Below the pieces are notes generated by a model that was not told where the DNA came from, did not search any database, and saw only the letters and a program-made list of their open reading frames with translations. This document shows, one piece after another, positions 56,101-64,000 of a DNA stretch of 64,000 nt. Location of the stretch: the NCBI GenBank assembly GCA_021521415.1, contig JAIQDT010000059.1:868001-932000 (forward strand), read 5' to 3'. Both the position numbers and the translations under genes were made by a program. This DNA comes from Bidens hawaiensis. Lineage: Eukaryota > Streptophyta > Magnoliopsida > Asterales > Asteraceae. Positions within the stretch are counted from its first letter, which is position 1. Every line of letters begins with the position of its first letter.

Positions 56101-56557
56101 TAAACTCGATTACAAATCAACAACAGCAGGATGTCAGTTCTTTGGAAGTCGTTTAGTAACGTGGCAATGCAAAAAGCAGACGTCAGTCTCCACTTCAACA
56201 GCTGAGGCGGAATATATTGCGGCTGCCAGTTGCTGTTCTCAAGTTATTTGGATTCAGCAACAAATGCGTGACTACGGTATTGAATGTTCTACTACTCCCA
56301 TATATATTGATAATTCTGCTGCAATTTCAATTACCAAAAATCCGGTCCATTTTAGCAAAACGAAGCACATCGAAATTCGATATCACTTCCTTCGTGACTG
56401 CTACGAAAAGAAGTTAATCGATGTGATAAAAATCCCCACTCAGGAACAACGCGCTGATCTCTTCACTAAAGCATTTGATAAACCACGGTTTTTATATTTA
56501 CTAGAGATCAACGGCGTTAAACGTATATCAGAAGATGTTCCTGAAGATATCATTTAA
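53144..56557 (+). CDS. pol: Copia-C Pol polyprotein (PR-INT-RT-RH)
   Basis: Numbered from 53144, the first codon after the acceptor-like CAG; no ATG is needed if it is made as a Gag-Pol fusion. Protease DSG at 14-16 (WIIDSGASRHMTG). The integrase zinc region has HRRMGH and CVQCKAGKQ, with catalytic D215 (LLHMDLFGP), D278 (RSDNGTEF) and E314 (NGVAERKN), a D-x62-D-x35-E spacing. A Ser/Gln-rich linker follows. RT runs from about 640, with D731 (YQMDVKSAFLYG) and YVDD at 816-819. RNase H has D980 (AYSDSDYGGC) and Glu residues in TAEAEYIAAAS, ending RADLFTKAFDKPRF. The frame is the same as gag, and a single TAA plus 21 nt separates them. Every catalytic residue is present, so it is probably functional. 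Confidence 0.95.
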   Translation, partial: VALYDPRFNMWIIDSGASRHMTGNMNLLSSVRQIKGGAVSFAGNQGGYITAQGIVSNGRISFEKVNFIKELENNLLSISQICDKGFKVMFDDRDCHILAKDSNFPEDKVLMSAARQSDLYILDMAKAGSSSPTATCFVSKASERDTVLWHRRMGHINVRNMNKLVHNRLVEGVNLRSFRLPDSCVQCKAGKQIKRSHKSKSFHSIDIPLELLHMDLFGPISVKSISGHSYCLVVTDEYSRFSWVFFLKVKSETFGCIQLLVTTIESQYNLKVRRMRSDNGTEFKNANVENFCKEKGIVQEFSAPYVPQMNGVAERKNRTLIETARTMLADSVLPVTFWSEAIANACFTLNRVGIVKRHGKTSFELLQRRRPNLEHLEPFGALCTLLKRHVDNKFEEKIIKGYFLGYSVPLKRVFNRTTKLVEEWYHVDVQRYTEPAKGTGEDWLFDYDKLFKSFNLYEIAIQMMYEAQNAPPDESLQSSTHPGPSSSSSTESSDQVQESSESESEDESPADDVQSAPTQVTSQPSSSNQEVPNADQPLTSTSEAPQSAPVPEPNLTNLEQNVVVPDNPVVRTERDHPQDNIIGDIQQGVKTRRQLNFGLYTEMMESGSVALNAHECFLAQEEPHSTTDALKDPNWVSAMQEELLQFKRLGVWKLVDLPKGQKKIGTKWVLKCKRDDRGVIVRNKARLVVQGFRQIEGLDYNEVYAPVARLEAIRMFLGYASFKKFKVYQMDVKSAFLYGHIEETVYVAQPPGFEDPYHKDKAYLLNKALYGLHQAPRAWYKELSKHLLNNGFRRGTIDCTLFSKEKEGDLIMVQVYVDDIIFGSRNKTLCKEFEQVMKEKFEMSSMGEMKFFLGLQVDQKDSGIFIHQTKYVNDILKRFEMLSSSSQGTPLEVNHGINPDEKGELINPTHYRGIIGSLMYLTASRPDIMFATCLCARYQSKPKVSHLIAVKRILRYLKGTPDWGLWYPYDDNFDLHAYSDSDYGGCKLDYKSTTAGCQFFGSRLVTWQCKKQTSVSTSTAEAEYIAAASCCSQVIWIQQQMRDYGIECSTTPIYIDNSAAISITKNPVHFSKTKHIEIRYHFLRDCYEKKLIDVIKIPTQEQRADLFTKAFDKPRFLYLLEINGVKRISEDVPEDII

Positions 56558-57488
56558 ATTGTTTTCATTTTTTCTTTTCTTAAAAATTTAAAAAAAAAAT
56601 CCAAAAAGATTTTGTTTTTTTTTTATAAATTCTAGGGGGAGAAAGGTTTCAAGAAAAACCAAAAATTTTCAAAATTTTGAGAAGTTGATCTTGTTACAAG
56701 AAAGGTGATAGTACACAGACGCTATCATACTGAGACATCAAAAAGATTTGTTATTTCTGTACAGCTTATTTTCATTTTTCTTATATTAAATTTTTATACA
56801 TCACTATCGCTTAAAATTATGTCGGTTACCTCAGTTTGATGGACACATTTTCGGATGTGTTTTGGTCCTTACTTCTACTAGTAGATTATGAGGATAGCCA
56901 TTAACCAGATGACTGAAAGTGATCGGGGCGGGTTTTGATGGGTTTTTTATTCTTTCGCTGAAAAATAGTCGGTTATACTTAGTTAGAAGGACACATACTC
57001 GTATGTGGTCGGTCCAGTTGATCCATTGGATCTTCAGGATAGCCGTTTACCTGAAGACTTTGACTTGATCGGGGCGAAATAATTTAAACGTTATTTTTTT
57101 TAAAAAAAAGGACATTCATATATATTCAGAAAATGAGAAATTGATCCAACCTTGGAAAATGATAGATACACTGATTCTGTGAGCTTAACTAGTGAAGTTA
57201 TTAGGCTTAAAAGGCTTTAGAACGGTCATTGTGTGTCATGGTAGCTTTTTATGGTGCGTAAAAGTAGATGTGATACAAACTAAATCTACTCGATTTTACG
57301 TGGAAACTCCTTAAGAGTTTTGTATGTCTTCATATATATCTTTCCGAATGATAGGCAGAAAAGCGATTACCCAGTCATACACGAGCCCATAAGTGTTCTG
57401 ATTCCTGTAAAGATAGTGTGTGAAGAAACTGCAGTGATCCAGATTCGGGACTTGCAATTGTTTACTACTCTGAAGTCTATGTAACATT

Positions 57489-57523
<35 letters not shown>

Positions 57524-57936
57524 ACCTTATGAGTGATTGAAACATTCTAGAGTTAACAATGTCAAGACTTCTCAATCATGGAGTAAGAAAGAAAACGGGA
57601 AGCAGATGAAGACACTTACAACCTTAATCAGACACTATGGGTCAAGGTCAATTCGGGGTGACTTGGGGAAAGCCAAATACGCTTTGAGAATAGATAGGAG
57701 GCATCATAATCTCTGAGTTGTTACCCACTTAAATTTTGAGACATAATTGAACCTAACTCGTATCACAGAAACGATGAAAACCATTTTAAGTTATTTACAT
57801 GCTCACAACCTGTTTCTTTATGTCATAATACAGCTAAACACGGATCTGTGTGACAGTCACGTAATTAGTATGATTCCTGTTCGGATCTTTCTCACAAAAA
57901 GAATATTCATTATGTCTTGTTTAACTTCGTATATTC

Positions 57937-57979
<43 letters not shown>

Positions 57980-58602
57980 CCCGAAAAGTCTCAGTAGATA
58001 GTCATATACGTCTGTATGATTTCTTATTATAGATCCTTCTCAACCAAAAATAATGTGTTTTAAATTTTTGTACAGTTGTTTATTTCAGTTTGAATATTAT
58101 AAAAAAAAAAAAAAAACATACAAAAAGATTTTTATTCTGAATTAATTTTTTTTAATTTTATTCTGTTTTTTTTAATGAGAAATCATCGTGACAGGTAGTC
58201 TGATCCCTGTCTGTTCCTACTAAATGTTTATCCAGTGTGTAGGAATGAAAGAAAACTTCATGCAGGTTGCTAAATGTTCATCTGTGCAACAGGCTGTGCA
58301 TGAAAGAAAGAATGAAGTGACAAGAAAACCCAAAGATGTTTGAGCCTGATATTTTTCCATTTGTTACTAATGTATTATGATCTATATGTTCTGTAGGAAC
58401 GAAGCTCTCAGGATATGCGGAACCTATGGTAAGTCTGACTGACTGAACCATTTGATCTTGAGAGAACTTCATGAAGAAAGGAGTTCGTGGATGCAACGTG
58501 CGCACCACTAGCTTTGAGAAAAGAGAGAGTGAGATAACTCCAAGGGGGAGTTACGATCGAGCAAGAGAACTCGATTGATTATAAGTAAATAGAACTGGAT
58601 CC
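56558..58602 (+). other. Copia-C 3' noncoding region
   Basis: No coding region. PPT-like tracts TAGGGGGAGAAAGG (about 56632) and CAAGGGGGAGTTA (about 58540) precede the terminal PPT; repeated PPT-like tracts are known from Sireviruses. Blocks shared with Copia-A and Copia-B lie at about 57151-57245, 57339-57388, 57638-57700 and 57818-57892. Two related segments with GGACACAT..TCGG and GATCGGGGCG words (56822-56935 and 56970-57080) look like an internal duplication. A-runs at about 57490-57520, 57940-57977 and 58101-58115. Confidence 0.75.
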
Positions 58603-58613
58603 AAGGGGGAGTT
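58603..58613 (+). other. Polypurine tract of Copia-C
   Basis: AAGGGGGAGTT immediately before the 3' LTR. It primes plus-strand DNA synthesis. Confidence 0.88.
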
Positions 58614-59062
58614 TGTTAGGACATGAAATGTCATGTGTATGTCCCCAGTTCTATCAGGATGGTTCGATATGAAAATAACGATCGTGAAACCAAGTTAACG
58701 GACTGAAAATGTCAAAAGAAACTGATTCGATCGAATCAGTGACTGATTCGATCGAACCAGGACTCATTCAATCGAATGAGATACTCATTCGATCGAATCA
58801 GTATACGATATATAAACGAAACTTAGGAAATTTCACAAGAGAGAGCACACATTACACACAGTCACGAACCTGCTACTGCCGAAAATCCTCTCTGCCCATC
58901 TTCGTCGTGTCGGTCTTTTCCTCCGTCCCTAGGTGTCAAACCGTCTTAGGAATCGTAACCGTGCGTTGTTGATCACCACCGAATCGCCGTGTTAGAGGAT
59001 TCCGCACTCTAACACGTTGCCCCGTGAATCGTTGGGAAACCGTGTCCCGCACCGGTCCGACA
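58614..59062 (+). repeat. Copia-C 3' LTR
   Basis: 449 bp, two differences from 48798-49246. The target duplication AATAT follows at 59063-59067. Confidence 0.95.
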
Positions 59063-59472
59063 AATATAATGATCATGCTAAGTCTGATGTGGTGACACAT
59101 TAGAAGACCAAGGTATGTTTCCTTGCACATCTCTCCAAATGATAGGCAGAAAGGTAATTATCCAATAATACACGAGCCTGTTGGTGTTTTGGTCTTAAAA
59201 AAAACAAATTTACAAAGTATCTGAGCAGCTATAAAAATATTGCTATATAAAAGCTTATCAAAAGAAAAGAAAGAAAAAGAAAAATATTAAAAAAGAGAAA
59301 TTCTTCAAAACATAGTATATAAAGAATAAGTTATAAAATATCATGACTTAAGGGGCACCAGGAGAACTACAAGGGTGGGGCAAACAAATAAGTTCTAAAC
59401 AATCTGAATGTAAGGCATGTAAGTCCGGATGGCATCTAAGTCCAATGTCAACCTTATAGTCTGATGTACACA

Positions 59473-59533
<61 letters not shown>

Positions 59534-60940
59534 TCAAATAAACTGCTCATAGTACTTAAAAAATAATTTTAACCAAGGCAACAGGGGGTTGAAGTCAAAT
59601 TGGGGTGATTTGGAGAAAGCTAAATAAGCCTTGAGAAGAGATTAGGGACAACCTGAAGTCCAAAATGTTTTTTCCATTCTTCACTTAAGCCTTAATTGAA
59701 CTTTAAGTATATCACCAATGTTATGATAATCATTATCATGCTAAGTGCTACTACCTAATGTCAACCTGACTTAGATCATAATAAGGCTGACTATGAATTG
59801 GTGTGAAAGATTTTGAACAATCTGATCCCATGTTGAGATCTCTCCAAAATGATTTGAAAAGATTTTTGACTGAATTTGATCTCTTATTCACCTTAAATTT
59901 GTGTTTAAGTTGCAAAAATGATTTAACTTATGCATTTAAGCAAGGTTTGTGTGTGCTGGACAAATGTTGGTGTGAGTCTGAAATGAAATTTATTTTTGAT
60001 CTAAGTAATTTCGAGTATGTTCTACGATTTAGAATGTACTTCGAGCTTACCTTTTACTTGTATGTGTTGTTTGTTGCTCTTTGAGCACAATGATACGATT
60101 TGAAAACTGTGATAAGAGTTTCGAGCATAGATATCTCATTTGTTGCTCTTCGAGCACAATGATATGCTTTGAAAACTTTGACAAAGTGTTTTGAGCATAG
60201 ATATCTCATTTTTTGATCTTCGAGCACAATGATATGCTCTGTATACTGTCTTAAGTGTTTCAAGCATAGATATCTCATATGTAGCTTTTCGAGCACATAC
60301 GTTCACATGATGAATTTCTGTTAAGTGTTTTCGAACATGATGTACTTCACGAGTAGAAGATATGTCAGGATAGATTTCTAAGTGTTGTCGAGCATGCATA
60401 TACTCTACGAGCACAGGTGTTCACAGGATTATCTAAGTATGTTCGAGTAAGAGTTGTTGAGTTGTTTTGAATGTGTCTCGAGTATGAATGATTGACTGAT
60501 TATTTCTTATCTACTTCGAGCATAAGCGTTGAGGGTTAGAAAATGTTTTAAGTGCATTCAAGCATGATATATATCACGAGCATACTAGTCAGCAGTATAT
60601 TAAATTTGAACACTCTCGAGTAAGATCCTATACTCGAGCATGTGTGAATTCATATTAGTTGGCGACGTTGGAAGTTGGTTAAGGGTCTCGAGTATGGATG
60701 TAGTCGAACACAGTATTGAAATATCTGAAAGGATAAACTTTTCTAAGTTTACTCGAATATACTGACTTTCGAGCAAAACATAAATGAAAATTTTTAAACT
60801 TAACCAAAGTTTTATTGTACATCGGGCATGTACTAAGATAAGTACTCGAGTACAGTGGGAGACAGCTGTTTATTTGGCTGTATACTCGAGCAAGGGTGGT
60901 ACAGTTCATTTGAATTAAATGACAACTGTCGTGCACTAGA
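59063..60940 (+). other. Copia-B 3' noncoding region, right part
   Basis: Resumes Copia-B after Copia-C. Shared blocks lie at about 59123-59178, 59581-59650 and 59764-59846. From about 60000 to 60900 the sequence is an irregular array in which CGAGCA, CGAGTA or TTTCGAGCATA words recur every 20-60 bases, with TTGTTGCTCTTCGAGCAC units repeated near 60066, 60140 and 60213. Open frames here only reflect the array. Confidence 0.7.
59469..59533. repeat. (CA)n(TA)n microsatellite
   Basis: Compound dinucleotide run inside the Copia-B 3' region. The aligned Copia-A segment lacks it, so it expanded after the copies diverged. Confidence 0.9.
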
Positions 60941-60974
60941 CGACAAAATGGTACCGTACCATCCAAACGTTAGG

Positions 60975-60982
60975 TATAAAAG
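60975..60982 (+). promoter_or_regulatory. TATA box upstream of the Copia-B extra ORF
   Basis: TATAAAAG about 250 bases before the first ATG of the extra ORF, followed by a pyrimidine-rich leader (TTTCCCTCTTTCTACCTC). It suggests an internal promoter. Confidence 0.45.
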
Positions 60983-61129
60983 GGGCACTGGAAACTTTTT
61001 CAACAATTTTTATTTCCCTCTTTCTACCTCAAACAAAATCTCTCTTACTCATGTATTTCCTGCTCACTCAAAATCTTATTTGTGCTTGACACTCTTTCGA
61101 ACTTAGCCATTAGCTCTGTTTCGACCTTG

Positions 61130-61219
61130 GTAAGATATCGTTTATCATTATCGTCACCCCAAGTTTCGAAATTAGGGTTTCTATCGTCAATTTACTGATT
61201 GTTTCCTTGATTTGTGTAG
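61130..61219 (+). other. Putative 5' leader intron of the extra ORF
   Basis: TTG|GTAAGA at 61130 and TTGATTTGTGTAG| ending at 61219 bound a 90-nt, T-rich segment, a common plant intron size. ATGACTACGG follows at 61228. Confidence 0.45.
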
Positions 61220-61227
61220 GTACGCAT

Positions 61228-63957
61228 ATGACTACGGAACAGGTTACTGAAGACGATTTTCTTCTTTAACTAACTCGCAACCACTAATTATGTGTTTATG
61301 GGCACTAACTATTCTTCTATTTTGCAGAACTGATGGCATTGAAATTCGAATAGTGACACAATATGTTTTCCTAGTAGGAGGTGGACAATGAAAATAGGGA
61401 GTTGGAGCTCATAATCAAATTTCTACATAACTCCAATCTACGAGTGGCATTGACAGAGAACCCAATTATATACAGGAATCACCTCACCGATTTCTGGAAC
61501 TCTGCTACTTATGTTGATGATGTTAATGGGAAAAGAATATAGGCCTCTGTCCTGAATCAAGATATTGAAGTCACTAAGGCATCAATCAGAGAGGCATTGT
61601 ACTTAAACGATAATCATGAGGTGCAGCCGTTGTATTCGGTCCAAAGACTTATAAGAATCTTTCAAGAAACCATGGGATATCAAGGGGGTGTAAATGAGGG
61701 ACAAATTCCGAAAGGAAGCTTTCCCTTGATCTACAGATTCCTAGTACATCATGTCATCCAGTCCCTGTCTCTAAGGAAAGGAACTTGGACTTTATTGAGC
61801 AGAGAGCTTGCCACCATGACAGTAGCCATCTTGTATCAACAACCATTCAATTTCTCAAGATTTATTTTCAATGGATTGGTTTTGAATGCAGAGAAGGAGG
61901 TGAATTAGAGATTTCTTATGTACTCAAGATTCCTCCAGATTCTCATCAACAGGTCTTTGCAAAATCTGCAATAGACAGGAGAGGTTCTCAGATTGCAGGA
62001 CCCTGATATCTGTCAAAGATTGAAGGATGCAAGGAGTAAGTTCACTGATAATGCCGATTGGGATGTTCTCCCTTGGTTACTTGTTCCGGGTTTTGGAGTA
62101 ATAGATGTACCTCTCACACCTTGTCACGATGAAAATGATGAAGATGTAGATGACAATGATGAAGGTGAAGATGATGCAGATGTCGGTGGAAATGATGAGG
62201 GTCCTAATGATGATGACAATCCAGATGATGGAAATGATGTTGCTGCTAATCAGCCTATTATTGAACTAGTTGCACCAGAGGCTGAAAATGTAGATGTTAT
62301 GGGTCAAAATGTTGGGATGAATTAGTCTACTGATGATCCAATTGGAACCAAGATAATCACATTTACAGGTGCTGGATCTGATATTCACATGGAGGATCCA
62401 GAGGGTGATACGGGACCAACAATTGAAGTTACTAAACCGGGGTGATGAACCTGTTGTGGGTCCTAGTAACATGGCAAGTGAGCATATAGATGATGATGTT
62501 TTTATTGCACAAGTGGTCTCAAATGTGACTGCAACTATTCAGAAGATAACATTCCCTCATCTCCTGCCACAACTGATCCCCTCAATTCAGATCCTAAACG
62601 AATTCATGAGTCACAAGTTCCAACACCACCCAAATCTCCTATACAAGAATCACTCATCTCATCACCACCAGCCAACACTACCCAAGAAACACATATCTCC
62701 ACACTACCAACCTCACCTCTAAAAAAGACTATACCTATTAAAACCATTCAAACTTCCCAACCCATCCCTAAAAAACCTAAATCCTACAGACTACCCTCAC
62801 CAGAAACCTCCTCACCCGAACCATTCTCAGAACCAGACTTTAAACCCACTCAAGAAACACCACAATCAAGCCTGAACATTTATGATATTATTTCTGAAAA
62901 TGCAGATTTGGAGTTTGAAAACATTATGTTGAAAGAGAAAAATGCAGTTCTGGAAATCAGGAACAAGGCTCTTGAGACTGCCCTGCAACAGGCTCTATTA
63001 AAAATTCGAACCCTAGAGCACTCTGAGGTTGAGAAGACCTCGGATGCACCAAAACAGGGGGAGAATATTGAAAATGAAAGTGGCTTGAAACTGATTGAAA
63101 ACATATATGCCAGTTCAGGTGATGAAACTGCAGAAGCTGGAACCTCAGATGCTCTAAAGGTGATAAATGAAGAGTATGAGGGAGATACTAGAGATGAGGG
63201 GGGGGGGTCGGAAGAGAAAGAGAATGATGCTGGAGAAGAGACCCCTAATCAAATTGCAAATATAAAATTTAAAGGCAAAGGGATGGATCTAACTAATGCA
63301 GATCTTCATCCAATATCTACTCATAAAGTAATATCTGGCGATGAAATTTTGTAAAAGGGTGATGAAATGGATATAGACATGGCTGAAGTGGAATATGCAA
63401 AAACATTGATGAAACTCATAAATGAAGAAATGGCCACAATGACTACAGAACATGAAGATGAAAAGGAAGTTCCTCAAGAAGCGCTGGAGGCACTGATTGA
63501 GATGAAGAGGAAAGAAGAGGAAGAAGAAAGGTTGAAGAAAGTAGCTAATGAGGCCATAGGGGCTGCATTGGAGGCACTAAAAGAAAAACAATTTGAACAA
63601 CAATTTCCAATTACACAAATAGATGATAAGCCCGAGCCTACATAATCTGAACCTAAGCTTGAAGAACCCGAATCTGAACCATCAAAATATCAAGAGCTCA
63701 GCATGGTTCCAATAAACCAAGAAGCAAGTGAAGAAGAAATGATAGAACTGTCTTATGGATCAGTTGTCAAATTAGTTGTTTTAAAGACTATGACAGATAT
63801 TCTGAAGAATCCTGCAAGGCATGCTCTTGACATTGTGAAAGCTGCTAAAAAGGCCCAAAAGGAATTTGAACAAAGAAGCAGTATACCAGAACCAAGAGTA
63901 GAAAAAGTAGTTGAGACTACAGAACCGATAATGAAGGAGGTTGTCGATGATGAATAA
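61228..63957 (+). pseudogene. Extra (env-like position) ORF of Copia-B
   Basis: The first ATG is at 61228 (MTTEQVTEDDF), then a stop; TTCTATTTTGCAG at 61327 may end a second intron. From about 61381 one frame reads ELELIIKFLHNSNLRVALTE, HLTDFWNSATYVDD, IREALYLNDNHE, SFPLIYRFLVHHVIQSLS, then FNFSRFIFNGLV and FLMYSRFLQILIN. This resembles a protein family I recall from Asteraceae annotations (sometimes auto-labelled longin-like), linked to copia elements. An Asp/Glu-rich stretch (62120-62250), a Pro/Ser/Thr-rich stretch (62560-62880) and a coiled coil (62905-63030) follow, then Glu/Lys-rich helices to 63957. No membrane segment was seen. Its place after pol matches the env-like ORF of SIRE elements. 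Stops at 61540, 61906, 61969 and 62323 and frameshifts near 62440 break it. Function unknown. Confidence 0.6.
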
Positions 63958-64000
63958 GCAAATGTGACTCATGAGCATATGGCAACTAAACCGATTATTA

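Larger units (their letters stand above)
48798..59062 (+). mobile_element. Copia-C: intact-looking young Sirevirus-like element
   Basis: 10,265 bp. LTRs are 449 bp each and differ by eye at two positions; the target duplication AATAT lies at 48793-48797 and 59063-59067. PBS at 49250, motif-rich leader, 1025-codon Gag ORF, Pol ORF of about 1137 codons with all catalytic residues, long 3' region with repeated AGGGGGAG tracts, PPT, 3' LTR. PR-INT-RT-RH order is Ty1/copia. The Gag/Pol stop junction, repeated PPT-like tracts and long 3' region fit SIRE/Sireviruses. It inserted into the 3' noncoding region of Copia-B. With such similar LTRs it is the most recent event visible. Confidence 0.95.
37161..64000 (+). 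mobile_element. Copia-B: large Sirevirus-like element, right end outside window
   Basis: The 5' LTR starts TGTTGTGTCGG at 37161, homologous to the Copia-A LTR; the candidate left target copy is TTATT (37156-37160). Order: LTR, iMet PBS, gag, pol, long 3' region, and then an extra ORF that runs to the window edge. It contains three younger insertions: 38934-40601, 41891-43143 and 48798-59062. Without them more than 13 kb of native sequence is present and the 3' LTR has not yet been reached, which is large for a copia element. Confidence 0.82.

Noticed and set aside
57747..58001. 84-codon ORF ending in a poly-lysine stretch
   Set aside because: The lysines come from an A-homopolymer in the Copia-C 3' noncoding region; no conserved frame.
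60054..60414. Minus-strand repeat-protein-like ORFs (MLETL..YHCARR units)
   Set aside because: They lie antisense across the CGAGCA array of the Copia-B 3' region and arise from its repeats.
60000..60900. CRISPR-like array of short repeats
   Set aside because: Repeat words are too short, spacing is irregular, and the context is a plant retrotransposon.
1..64000. tRNA, rRNA or intact host protein genes
   Set aside because: None could be recognised on either strand; TGGTATCAGAGC sites are primer binding sites, not tRNA genes.

Overview
This window is plant nuclear DNA made almost entirely of transposable elements. No intact host gene is visible. Tat-type Ty3/gypsy with an antisense extra ORF, Sirevirus-like Ty1/copia elements with iMet primer sites, a tRNA-type SINE with a GAT-rich tail, hAT and foldback MITEs and a neprosin-domain gene fragment together suggest a eudicot, most likely Asteraceae. 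That family call rests on recalled similarity, not on a search.

Layout. 1-6.8 kb is old intergenic DNA: a hAT transposase remnant (487-723), an ACCGGTTT-rich MITE (1419-1794), a foldback element with ACACAATG repeats (about 2790-3385), a neprosin pseudo-exon (about 4100-4286), a SINE with a 16-bp target duplication (4569-4954) and two interleaved inverted repeats (5154-5460). From about 6.8 to 35.6 kb runs a minus-strand Tat-type gypsy element (candidate LTR 6796-7247, G-tract, antisense ORF, integrase). Inside its antisense ORF sits a complete but decayed minus-strand Tekay/Del-like gypsy element (9627-33779, target duplication TGCAG, 3-kb LTRs). Inside that sits Copia-A (16607-28271, target duplication CATAT). 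Copia-A has lost half of its 3' LTR and carries a rearranged Athila gag-protease/integrase fragment instead.

At 35.64 kb another LTR-like sequence interrupts the Tat element. It is in turn interrupted at 37161 by Copia-B, a second member of the Copia-A family, which runs off the right end of the window. Copia-B holds an unclassified 1.67-kb insertion (38934-40601), a gypsy solo LTR (41891-43143, target duplication GAAAT) and the whole of Copia-C (48798-59062, target duplication AATAT). After Copia-C the Copia-B 3' region resumes and leads into an extra ORF (61.2-63.96 kb) that has its own TATA box and a 5' intron-like segment.

Copia-C is the only element that looks intact: two 449-bp LTRs differing at two positions, PBS, PPT, a 1025-codon Gag ORF and a Pol ORF with every catalytic residue visible. 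The most interesting signal is at its Gag/Pol junction. Gag and Pol are in one frame separated by a stop codon. A perfect 5' splice site (AAG|GTAAGT) lies inside gag, and a pyrimidine-rich tract ending in CAG lies just before pol. Both are in phase 0, so removing 51794-53143 would delete the stop and the second zinc knuckle and fuse Gag to Pol. Donor-like CAG|GTAC and acceptor-like AG sites occur at the aligned positions, also in phase 0, in the diverged Copia-A and Copia-B. This suggests that splicing sets the Gag to Gag-Pol ratio in this lineage. The three elements also share several noncoding blocks between pol and the 3' LTR, and each family has a proliferated short motif (TTCGATCGAA in Copia-C, CGAGCA in Copia-A and Copia-B).
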